DNA from: Sphingomonas aerophila
Lineage (GTDB): Bacteria > Pseudomonadota > Alphaproteobacteria > Sphingomonadales > Sphingomonadaceae
Assembly (NCBI RefSeq): GCF_014199305.1
Contig: NZ_JACIJK010000004.1
Span: 1-64,000 of the forward strand
Reading direction: 5' to 3'
DNA length: 64,000 bases
Positions 8,238 through 16,062 of the stretch are shown piece by piece. The translations under genes were made by a program, and so were the position numbers. The notes under the pieces are model-generated. The model was not told the DNA's origin, searched no databases, and saw only the letters and a list, made by a program, of their open reading frames with translations. How positions within the stretch are numbered: position 1 is the stretch's first letter; every line of letters starts with the position of its first letter.

Positions 8238-9374
8238 TCAGTTCTCGATCCCGGACCATTTCGTGTCCGAGGCGGCATTCGTGACGACCGCCTCGACGAA
8301 GCGCGACGTACGTAGGCCATCGGCGACATCGGGAAAGCGCTGGTGGCTCTCGCCACGGATCGCCGCAGCGAAGCCGCGGTATAGGTTCGCGAACGCCTCG
8401 ATATAGCCCTCCGGGTGTCCCGAGGGCGTGCGAAACTGAGCGGCGACGCTCTCGTCCAGTCCCGGACCGCCCGCGCGCACCAGCTCGGCCGGCCTATCCA
8501 GCCAGCGCAGCGTCAGCGTGTTCGGCTCCATCTGCGACCATTCCAGCCCGCCTCGCGTGCCGTGGATGCGGAGCTTCAACCCGTTCTCCTCGCCGGCAGC
8601 CACCTGCGTCACCTTGAGCACGCCGCGTGCCCCGCCTGTGAAACGGAGCAGCGCACTCACATCATCGTCCAACCGGCGACCCGCGACATGTGTGGTCAGG
8701 TCGGCGCAGAGTGTCTCCGCCCGCAAGCCGGAGACATGCTCTGCAAGCTGGAAGGCGTGGGTGCCAATATCACCAAGACAGCCGCCCGCGCCCGCTCGCG
8801 CGGGATCGGTGCGCCACTCGGCCTGCTTGTTGCCGCCCTTGTCGATTGATTGACTCAACCAGCCTTGGAGGTATTCTACCTGGACCAGCCGAACCGTGCC
8901 GAGATCACCCCGTGCCACGCGCAGCCGCGCTTCCTCGATCAACGGGTAGGCCGCGTAGGTGAAGGCGAGGGCGAACTGTCGTCCGGTGTCAGCCACGGCA
9001 GCGGCAATTGCCTCGGCCTCAGCCACGTTCATCGCCATCGGCTTCTCGCACATGACATGAAAGCCGGCGTCGAGCGCCGCGATCGCCATGGGCGCGTGGA
9101 GGTAGTTGGGCGTGACAATCGCGACCGCGTCGATGCGCTGGTCGGCCGGCAGCGACTGTTCGCCGGCGATCATCGCGTCCAACGTCGGATAGACGCGCTG
9201 CGGGATGAGGCCCAGCGCGTCACCAGTGCGGGTGTTGCGCCCCGCATCGCTGCTGAACGAACCCGCGACTAGCCGCCAGTCACCATCCAGTGCGGCGGCG
9301 CGACGGTGGACGGCGCCGATGAACGCGCCTTCGCCACCGCCGACCATTCCCAGGCGAAGTGGCTGCCGCGACAT
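8238..9374 (-). CDS. Gfo/Idh/MocA-family NAD(P)-dependent sugar dehydrogenase
   Basis: 378 residues. The Rossmann domain starts LRLGMVGGGEGAFIGAVHRR and carries the family signature CEKPMAMNVAEAE at about residues 110-122, whose Lys and Pro line the nicotinamide site. The C-terminal beta-sheet domain contains GGCLGDIGTHAFQLAEHVSG, with the Asp and His used in catalysis by this family. It has no signal peptide and should be cytoplasmic. Its ATG shares one base with the TAA of the upstream TIM-barrel gene (TAATG), so both are translated together. In pathways of this kind such enzymes reduce 3-keto sugars back to the normal sugar, or oxidise inositol-type rings. The exact substrate is not visible. 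Confidence 0.9.
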   Translation of the reverse strand: MSRQPLRLGMVGGGEGAFIGAVHRRAAALDGDWRLVAGSFSSDAGRNTRTGDALGLIPQRVYPTLDAMIAGEQSLPADQRIDAVAIVTPNYLHAPMAIAALDAGFHVMCEKPMAMNVAEAEAIAAAVADTGRQFALAFTYAAYPLIEEARLRVARGDLGTVRLVQVEYLQGWLSQSIDKGGNKQAEWRTDPARAGAGGCLGDIGTHAFQLAEHVSGLRAETLCADLTTHVAGRRLDDDVSALLRFTGGARGVLKVTQVAAGEENGLKLRIHGTRGGLEWSQMEPNTLTLRWLDRPAELVRAGGPGLDESVAAQFRTPSGHPEGYIEAFANLYRGFAAAIRGESHQRFPDVADGLRTSRFVEAVVTNAASDTKWSGIEN

Positions 9375-10435
9375 TAGCGGTCAGCCCCCAGGCCGAGAAG
9401 CTGACGAATGGCGCCCGCGTCTGCACCGCTCGCGGCGAAGTCGTCGAACGCGTGTTCCGTACGCCGAATGATGTGGTCGCGAATAAGGGGTGCGCCCTCG
9501 CGCGCACCGTCCTCCGGGTGCTTCAGCGCGCATTCCCATTCGAGCACGGCCCAACCCGCATAGTCATATTGGGCGAGCTTGCTGAAGATCGCGCCAAAGT
9601 CGACCTGTCCGTCGCCAAGGGAGCGGAAGCGGCCGGCGCGGTCCACCCAGCTTTCATAACCGCCATAGACGCCCGTGCGACCGGTCGGGTTGAACTCCGC
9701 ATCCTTGACGTGGAAGCAGGAGACGCGGTCGTGATAGCGGTCGAGGAAGTCCAGATAGTCGAGCTGCTGCAACACGAAGTGCGAAGGATCGAACAGCAGG
9801 CGCGCGCGGGGGTGCCCGTTGACGGCGGCAAGGAAGCGCTCCCAGGTGGCACCATCGAACAAATCCTCGCCCGGATGGATCTCAAACGCGCAATCGACGC
9901 CCGCCTCGTCGAAAGCGTCGAGGATCGGGGTCCAACGCCGCGCAAGCTCAGCAAAGGCTTCCTCGATCAGACCCGCGGGCCGCTGTGGCCATGGGTACAC
10001 ATAGGGCCAGGCAAGCGCACCCGAGAAGGTCGCGTGCGCGGTGAGTCCGAGGTTGGCACTCGCGCGCGCGGCAAGCGTGACCTGCTCTACCGCCCAGCGC
10101 TGCCGCTCGGCCGGACGGCCGTGAAGCTCGGCAGGCGCGAACCCGTCGAACAGCGCGTCGTAAGCTGGATGCACTGCGACGAGCTGCCCCTGTATGTGCG
10201 TCGACAATTCGGTCGGCTCGATGCCGTGCCGGGCCAGCCGCCCACGCAGGTCATCGCAATATCCCTTGCTGCTCGCCGCCAGCGTCAGGTCAATCAGTCG
10301 CGGGTCACACGGGATTTGCACCCCGACATAGCCCAAGCCAGCGGCCCATTCGGCGAGGTTGTCCAGCGTGTCGAACGGCGCGGCGTCGCCTACGAATTGG
10401 GCGAGGAAGATGCCGGGGCCCTTCATCACTTTCAT
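9374..10435 (-). CDS. cytoplasmic sugar isomerase/epimerase-type TIM barrel
   Basis: 353 residues from the ATG at 10435. GGAGG lies seven bases upstream, inside the permease gene, and the start overlaps the permease stop by four bases (ATGA), so an earlier in-frame start is rejected. The protein is a xylose-isomerase-like barrel without a signal peptide. Probable metal ligands are the Glu in CAFEIHPGED, the Asp and His in LFDPSHFVLQQLDY, the His in CFHVKDAEF and the Glu in VLEWECALKHPE. It sits between the permease and the Gfo/Idh/MocA dehydrogenase in one tightly packed operon, so it likely works on an imported sugar or its keto form in the cytoplasm. Confidence 0.88.
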   Translation of the reverse strand: MKVMKGPGIFLAQFVGDAAPFDTLDNLAEWAAGLGYVGVQIPCDPRLIDLTLAASSKGYCDDLRGRLARHGIEPTELSTHIQGQLVAVHPAYDALFDGFAPAELHGRPAERQRWAVEQVTLAARASANLGLTAHATFSGALAWPYVYPWPQRPAGLIEEAFAELARRWTPILDAFDEAGVDCAFEIHPGEDLFDGATWERFLAAVNGHPRARLLFDPSHFVLQQLDYLDFLDRYHDRVSCFHVKDAEFNPTGRTGVYGGYESWVDRAGRFRSLGDGQVDFGAIFSKLAQYDYAGWAVLEWECALKHPEDGAREGAPLIRDHIIRRTEHAFDDFAASGADAGAIRQLLGLGADR

Positions 10436-11673
10436 GGCTGTGCCTCCATCCGCGACTTGTCCTTGAACGTAAGCTGGAAGAGGAGCGCGATGCAGGCCGC
10501 CGCAATCGCCGGATACCACCACATGCTGTGCCAGTCTGAGATCGACGGCGCCGCTGGCAGTTGCGCATACAACAACCCGCCGATCTGCGACCCCAGCAAC
10601 ATGCCAACGCCATAGGTAAACAGCGTCAGCATTCCCTGCGCCTGCGCGTTGACGCCCTTTGGTTCAGCAATAGTGCCAGTGTAGATGGCGCCCGCGACAA
10701 AGAAGAAGTCGTAGCACACGCCATGCAGCGCCACCCCGAGGTACACAGCCCACAGCGACGAGCCGCCATCGCCGATCGCGAACAGCGCATAGCGCGCAGC
10801 CCAGGCAAGCATACCGACCAGCAGCAGCGGCTTCACCCCAAAGTGCCGGTAGAGCATCGGCATGGAAAACATGAACAGCAGTTCGGACATCTGCCCGATC
10901 GCCAGTGTTCCGCCGACGTTGCTGATCCCCGCCGCCGCGACATAGGGCGATGCATAGGCATAATACATCGCCAGCGGGATCGAGATCAGCGTCGCGCATG
11001 CAATGAAGATCAGGAACGAGCGCTGGCGCATGAGGCCGAAAGCCTCGACGCAGAGTACCTGGCGCATCAGACTACCACCGGGCGGCGCATCCGCCGCGAC
11101 GTTGGGCAAGCTGAAGCTGTACAGGCCCAGCGCGATTGAAACGACCGCAGCCACGCGGAAGATATCGGCGCTGGCGGAAAGCTGGGCCCAGCCGACGATC
11201 AACCCGGCCGCAATCCAGCCGAGCGTGCCGAACGCGCGAACAAAGGGAAACCGGTCGACACGCTCGCCAAAGCTCTTCAGCGCGATCGTGTTCGCTAGGC
11301 CGACCGTCGGCATGTAAAGGATCATGTAGCCGAGCAGCAGCCAGACGAACTCGCCGCCATGCTCGGGGGTAACCAGCGCCGGCAGGTAGAACAGGATCGC
11401 GCCACCGACGAGGTGAAGGATCACCATCAGCATCTTGGGGCTGAGGTATCGGGTGGCGGCCATCCCGAGCAGGAAGGAGCCCGCAATGGAGGCGATCGGC
11501 CCAACCGAAAAGGCGTTGGCGATCATGTTGCCCAGCCCGGCCGTTTGCATGACGAGGCCAAGCGTCACGTTCCAAGCGCCCCAGACGAAAAACTGCATAA
11601 ACATAAGCACACTCAGGCGGCCGGTCAGCAGCCCCGACGTGCCCTGGGGAACACTCGTGCCCAGTGTCGCCAT
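10432..11673 (-). CDS. MFS permease of the nucleoside:H+ symporter (NupG-like) family
   Basis: 413 residues with about twelve hydrophobic segments. The opening LSVLMFMQFFVWGAWNVTLG is characteristic of the NHS branch of the major facilitator superfamily. In alphaproteobacteria this branch is often found next to sugar-oxidation genes rather than nucleoside genes. It is the first gene of the leftward operon and lies opposite the LacI-type regulator, with 100 bases between them that hold an operator-like palindrome. It probably brings the oxidised or intact sugar across the inner membrane. The solute is an inference from its neighbours. Confidence 0.87.
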   Translation of the reverse strand: MATLGTSVPQGTSGLLTGRLSVLMFMQFFVWGAWNVTLGLVMQTAGLGNMIANAFSVGPIASIAGSFLLGMAATRYLSPKMLMVILHLVGGAILFYLPALVTPEHGGEFVWLLLGYMILYMPTVGLANTIALKSFGERVDRFPFVRAFGTLGWIAAGLIVGWAQLSASADIFRVAAVVSIALGLYSFSLPNVAADAPPGGSLMRQVLCVEAFGLMRQRSFLIFIACATLISIPLAMYYAYASPYVAAAGISNVGGTLAIGQMSELLFMFSMPMLYRHFGVKPLLLVGMLAWAARYALFAIGDGGSSLWAVYLGVALHGVCYDFFFVAGAIYTGTIAEPKGVNAQAQGMLTLFTYGVGMLLGSQIGGLLYAQLPAAPSISDWHSMWWYPAIAAACIALLFQLTFKDKSRMEAQP

Positions 11674-11731
11674 CCCTCATCCTCCCGCGCGATTTGCTCG
11701 CTTGCACCGTTGACTATGATGCACCTAGGTC

Positions 11732-11749
11732 GATGTAAAGGATTACATC
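11732..11749. promoter_or_regulatory. candidate LacI-type operator
   Basis: GATGTAA (11732-11738) and TTACATC (11743-11749) form a perfect 7-bp inverted repeat around the spacer AGGA. It lies in the 100-base gap between the divergent permease and LacI genes, 25 bases before the lacI-type start. An even-centred palindrome of this size is the usual LacI/GalR site. Binding would be expected to repress the permease operon and to autoregulate. Confidence 0.6.
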
Positions 11750-11773
11750 TCGCACAGCGGGGAGGGGACGCGC

Positions 11774-12778
11774 ATGCCGACGATCATTGACGTCGCGACT
11801 GCGGCGGGCGTGTCTACCGCAACCGTTTCGCGTGTTCTAAGCCACCCCGAACGGGTGCTGCCAGCCACGCGTGATCGCGTGCTGGCGACAGTGGAAGCCC
11901 TGGGTTACCGGCCGAATGTTGCCGCCCGTTCATTGAGGACGTTGCGGGCCGCGAAGATCCTCGTGACCGTGCCTGACATCTCGAATCCCTTTTTCGCCAG
12001 CGTTATTCGCGGCGCGGAGGAGGCCGCTCGGGATGCCGGCTATGGCGTCGTGCTCGGGGACACGCGGCATGATCGGGCGATCGAGGATCAATACGGCGCC
12101 ATGCTCCTTCGGCGCGAGGTGGATGGGTTGATCTTCCTGGGCCATCATCTGCCGGACAGCTTGCGCGCCATGGCTGCGAGCGATCGAGCGCCGATCGTCA
12201 ACGGCTGCGAGTACAGCGCAGACCTGGGCGTGCCGAGCGTTCATATCGACAATGCTGCGGCGGGCGCGGACGCGATTGTCCACCTGGCCGAGTTGGGCCA
12301 TCGCGCAATAGGCGTGGTCACCGGTCCCGACGTGAGCCCGCCCAGTCGCGACAGGCTTGCTGGGGCGAGGGCGGCCGCGGAGCAGCGCGGGCTCGAGCTA
12401 CTGGAGGAGCACGGCGACTATTCCGCCAGGTCAGGATTTGACGGTGCGGCGCGGCTGATCGCCTCAGGCGTTACCGCCATCTTCTGCTTCAGCGACGTTA
12501 TGGCAATGGGTGCGATCGGGGCAGTGCGTGCGGCAGGCCTTTCCTGCCCGGAGCACGTTTCAGTTGTCGGGTTCGATGACCTTCCGCTCGCCCCCTTCTT
12601 CCAGCCCGCGCTGACCACGATCGCCCAGCCCAAGGAACTGATCGGCAGGCGCACGGTAAAGCTCCTGGTCGAGCTGCTTCGCGGGACGTCGCCTGCGGCC
12701 GCGCCCGAGCAGTTGCCACATGAACTTGTGGTGCGTCAGTCAACCGAAGCGGTACCAAGGCGCGCCCTTCGAATATAG
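11774..12778 (+). CDS. LacI/GalR-family transcriptional regulator
   Basis: 334 residues. The N-terminal helix-turn-helix is IIDVATAAGVSTATVSRVLS at residues 4-23, followed by the hinge region LGYRPNVAARSLRT. The periplasmic-binding-protein-like effector domain covers about 60-325 and includes VTVPDISNPFFASVIRGAEE and VSVVGFDDLPLAPFFQPALT, both standard for the family. It is transcribed divergently from the permease/isomerase/dehydrogenase operon, so it is the probable local repressor, with its ligand a sugar from that pathway. The ATG is preceded by GGGGAGGGGAC. Confidence 0.93.
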   Translation: MPTIIDVATAAGVSTATVSRVLSHPERVLPATRDRVLATVEALGYRPNVAARSLRTLRAAKILVTVPDISNPFFASVIRGAEEAARDAGYGVVLGDTRHDRAIEDQYGAMLLRREVDGLIFLGHHLPDSLRAMAASDRAPIVNGCEYSADLGVPSVHIDNAAAGADAIVHLAELGHRAIGVVTGPDVSPPSRDRLAGARAAAEQRGLELLEEHGDYSARSGFDGAARLIASGVTAIFCFSDVMAMGAIGAVRAAGLSCPEHVSVVGFDDLPLAPFFQPALTTIAQPKELIGRRTVKLLVELLRGTSPAAAPEQLPHELVVRQSTEAVPRRALRI

Positions 12779-12870
12779 AAAGGTTGCGGCAGTAGTCACG
12801 GACTGCAGGCGGTTATGCGAGGCGCAGCAGCCGCGCTCACCTTGCCGCTTCCTGCTCCGGCGGTCGGCTT

Positions 12871-13650
12871 TCAAAACAGCAGCTTACCACCAACTATGGC
12901 CAAGGTCCCGGCCAGGATGGGCTGTAGCGCCCGGTCAGACACCCGCGTCGAGACCATGCTTCCAATCACAATGCCCGGAACGGAACCAAGCAGAAGCGAC
13001 GCGAGCAGGCCGAAGTCCACCGTCCCGACGATCCAGTGTCCCGTCCCCGCTATCAATGTGAGAGGCACCGCATGGGCTATGTCGGAGCCGACCAGCCGGT
13101 TGGTAGGCAGTTTGGGGTAAAGAATGAGCAGCGCGGTCATGCCGAGAGCGCCTGCTCCGACAGACGACAGGGAGACAAGCACGCCCAGGATCGCTCCCAG
13201 CAGCACAGTCATGCGAGCAATCCGACCGTCTGACAATCGATCAAGACTATGGCCGAAACGGGCAACGATGCGCCGGCGCAGGAGCATCGCCATAGCCGTC
13301 GCGATAAGCGCGACGCCAAGTGCGATCGTGATCACATGCTGGGTCGCGCCGCCGCCAGTCCCAATCCGCGCCAAGAGCACCAGAGTTGCGACGGACGCCG
13401 GTATGCTGCCCGTCGCAAGCCGGCGCACAACCCTCCAGTCCACAGTTCCGCCATGCCCGTGAACGGCCGTGCCAACCGTCTTGGTCGCGGACGCGTATAG
13501 CAGGTCGGTGCCGACCGCGGTTGCCGGGTGAAAGCCAAATGCGAGAACCAGGATCGGCGTCATCAGCGAGCCTCCCCCCACGCCGGTCAGCCCGACAAGT
13601 ATGCCAACCAGAAAGCCGGCAAGCGAATAGAGTGGTTCAATCTGATGCAC
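12871..13650 (-). CDS. TauE/SafE (TSUP) family membrane permease
   Basis: 259 residues with seven to eight membrane segments. Residues 9-35 (AGFLVGILVGLTGVGGGSLM) carry the glycine-rich GVGGGSLMTP signature of the sulfite exporter TauE/SafE family, and a second repeat-like motif, SVGAGALGMTAL, occurs at about residues 165-176, as expected for its two-fold architecture. Members move small sulfur- or carbon-containing anions across the inner membrane. Its 3' end converges on the LacI gene with only 92 bases between them. No neighbouring gene identifies the substrate. Confidence 0.9.
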   Translation of the reverse strand: MHQIEPLYSLAGFLVGILVGLTGVGGGSLMTPILVLAFGFHPATAVGTDLLYASATKTVGTAVHGHGGTVDWRVVRRLATGSIPASVATLVLLARIGTGGGATQHVITIALGVALIATAMAMLLRRRIVARFGHSLDRLSDGRIARMTVLLGAILGVLVSLSSVGAGALGMTALLILYPKLPTNRLVGSDIAHAVPLTLIAGTGHWIVGTVDFGLLASLLLGSVPGIVIGSMVSTRVSDRALQPILAGTLAIVGGKLLF

Positions 13651-14009
13651 GGCCAGACCGGTCGTGGAGTGGACGGGGCGCCTGCGCTGCTGTCCAGTTC
13701 AAGGTTGAGCACGCCCTCGAAGTGCGCACGACATGACCGTCTTTCCTTTTATCCAATGGGAGGATGTCCGTGGCAACGAACTGACGCGAGGATGAGATAG
13801 TTGTGAACTGACAATTATGGCTATCATCATCATGCAGTCCGCCGGGCACAGCGGAACGGCACCAACGTGCCAGCGCTTATAGCCCAGAGAAGTCCCGCGC
13901 CGACGGCGGCTATAGATCAGATTGCCAGGCAAGGGGGCGGTCACCGGCGGTCACGGTTCGATGGCAACTCGGCCCGACGATCCGGCAACGATCTTCCGGC
14001 GATCCGGGC
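13651..14009. other. 359-base gap, no gene seen
   Basis: Between the TSUP permease start and the 3' end of the RTX/PQQ gene. An 81-codon reverse frame at 13699-13944 lacks a ribosome site and protein-like composition. A short AT-richer part around 13795-13835 may hold the permease promoter. No hairpin or RNA gene was recognised. Confidence 0.5.
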
Positions 14010-15830
14010 CTAAAGAAAGTTGTAGTCGCTCGCCGCAAGTTGCGCTGCACCTACGCCTGCGAGCAGGACGTCATAGGTCTGGTCGTCGTCGGCTATTCGG
14101 TAACGAGCCGTGCCGTCCTCGACGCCGACCAGGCTGATCGTCGCAGTTGAAGAGAAGCCCTGGAGGACGAGCGTGTCCCCTCCGGCGCGCCCCAGGCCTT
14201 GGAAGTCCAGGATGGTGTCGATGCCGGATGCCGCGGCGGCGCGCGTCAAAATGAATGTGTCAGTGCCATTGCCACCGCGCAGCGTGTCCGCGCCATAGCC
14301 CCCGTCAAGTCGATCGGCGCCGTTGCCGCCCTCCAGGTTGTCACTGCCCAGTCCGCCCCAGAGCTGGTCATTGCCGTTGCCGCCAAGCAGCCGGTCTGCT
14401 CCTGCGCCACCGAACAGCTGATCCTGACCATTGCCACCGTCGAGCACGTCGGCGCCATCTCCCGCCGCGGCGGACGGGGTCAGAAGGTGGATCTCCCCGT
14501 CCAGCTCGGTCGTGTAGAGCCTCCCCAGGGCGTCGGTCGAGAAGGAGATCAGGTCGCCAGTGCCAATGTCGCCGCCTGTGAACACCAGCTGGTCATAGCG
14601 GTTCGTATACTCGCTCGCCGCCCCGTCCTCGATCTTGGCGGTGAACAGGCGGGGTGCAACGAAGTCCCCAAAGAAGTAGAGCCCCTGAGCGCCACCAGGT
14701 CCGTCATAGACATAACCGCCGATGGTCGCGCGTCCTTGCAGCGGCCCGAAGCCCGCCTCACGCTCCAGCGCCGGAAAAGTGAGCGTTCCCGGCCCAAGCG
14801 GGACCGAGGAGTCGAATTCGGTCGTCCCTTCATAGCGGGGCCATCCGAAGTTGACGGGGGCGGAGGCGGTCGCCGAAACCACGTTTACCTCCTCCTGCGA
14901 CACAAGGCTGGGATCGCCGATGTACAGGTTGCCTGCGTCGTCGAAGCTGGCGCGGAATGGATTGCGCAGTCCAAGGGCCCAAACCTCGGGTGCGCCGCCC
15001 TCGCCATTGGCGAAGGGGTTGTCCGCTGGAATCGCGTATGCCGCGCCCGCGCCGGGTTCGCTGGTGACATCGATGCGAAGCACTTTCCCCATCAGCGAAG
15101 TCGGCGATTGCGATACACCGCCATTGATCGGATCGGCGTTCCAAGGTGCGGCGCCATCGCCCGTCGTGATATACAAGGCACCATCCGGACCGAAGCCCAG
15201 CCAGCCTCCGCGGTCGACTTCGGCTCCTGGCTGGTACGGAATTGTCAGAAGCACCTGCTCAGACGACGGGTCGACGGTGTTGGCGTCCAGCATCGTGAAG
15301 CGGGACACGACCTGCGTTCCGTCCGCGGCCGAGTAGTCGAGGTATACTCGGTGGTTACTCTCAAATTCCGGGTCAAAGGTGAAGCCGAGTAGTTGCTGTC
15401 CTGTCTCGAACGGCAGCGCAAGCGCCGGCGCTGGGCTCACCACCGGCGAGCCGCTTGACTGGTCGATGACAAAGATAAGGCCGGGCAAGGTCGCCACGAA
15501 CAGAAGGTCGGGATCGGCAGGAGAGGATTGAAGAAAGACCGCAGGCGGTAGGCCGCTCGCGACCAGTGTCGCCGTGATCGAACCCGATAACGGGTCCCGA
15601 TCTTCGGGTCCGTAGCCGTAGATCACGTCGTTACCATTGCCGCCGTTCAGGACGTTACTGCCATCGCCGCCAGAAAGGACGTCCGACCCGCTTCGGTGCT
15701 GGGCCATTGCAGTCTCCGTATAGGTTAGCCCACCGTGACCAGCGGTCGATGCAAGCGATGGCGTGAGGCCGACCGGATCCTCTGGTGATGAAGGTGCAAG
15801 CCCAGCATGCAGGATCGGGAAAGGTCGCAT
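14010..15830 (-). CDS. PQQ-type sugar dehydrogenase-fold protein flanked by RTX calcium-binding repeats
   Basis: About 606 residues, starting at the second of two adjacent ATGs (15830), which is five bases after GGAGG; the preceding GTG and ATG overlap that site. A short RTX block comes first (SGGDGSNVLNGGNGNDVIYG, about residues 55-75). A six-bladed propeller of the soluble glucose/sorbosone dehydrogenase type follows (about 85-450; GWLGFGPDGALYITTGDGA, VWALGLRNPFRASFD). Then a longer RTX block (about 462-530, with repeated GGNGNDQLWGG-like units) precedes a C-terminal beta domain. There is no Sec signal. RTX proteins are normally exported by type I secretion through a C-terminal signal, but no secretion ATPase is in this window. 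It probably oxidises extracellular sugars with PQQ, if the cofactor-binding residues are intact. Confidence 0.85.
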   Translation of the reverse strand: MRPFPILHAGLAPSSPEDPVGLTPSLASTAGHGGLTYTETAMAQHRSGSDVLSGGDGSNVLNGGNGNDVIYGYGPEDRDPLSGSITATLVASGLPPAVFLQSSPADPDLLFVATLPGLIFVIDQSSGSPVVSPAPALALPFETGQQLLGFTFDPEFESNHRVYLDYSAADGTQVVSRFTMLDANTVDPSSEQVLLTIPYQPGAEVDRGGWLGFGPDGALYITTGDGAAPWNADPINGGVSQSPTSLMGKVLRIDVTSEPGAGAAYAIPADNPFANGEGGAPEVWALGLRNPFRASFDDAGNLYIGDPSLVSQEEVNVVSATASAPVNFGWPRYEGTTEFDSSVPLGPGTLTFPALEREAGFGPLQGRATIGGYVYDGPGGAQGLYFFGDFVAPRLFTAKIEDGAASEYTNRYDQLVFTGGDIGTGDLISFSTDALGRLYTTELDGEIHLLTPSAAAGDGADVLDGGNGQDQLFGGAGADRLLGGNGNDQLWGGLGSDNLEGGNGADRLDGGYGADTLRGGNGTDTFILTRAAAASGIDTILDFQGLGRAGGDTLVLQGFSSTATISLVGVEDGTARYRIADDDQTYDVLLAGVGAAQLAASDYNFL

Positions 15831-16062
15831 CATGCCCTCCACTCACGGTGGCGAACCATTAACAGCTTTCAGCATCACCTTCAGCGCTGTGCTTTTCGGT
15901 ACGCTTGAACCGACTCGCAAGCCTTCGCGCGGCGCGTGAAGAGGATGGGGCAGGGCCGTGGAGGGTCATCGATTCTGCATAGGATCGAGACGCTATCGCG
16001 TCTAATCATGCGTACGGAGTCGACCTGCGTTGCTCATGGCCAGCCGATCGAAGGAGATCGGC

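Noticed and set aside
14199..15392. 397-codon forward frame opposite the RTX/PQQ gene
   Set aside because: Caused by the repetitive glycine codons of the RTX arrays on the other strand.
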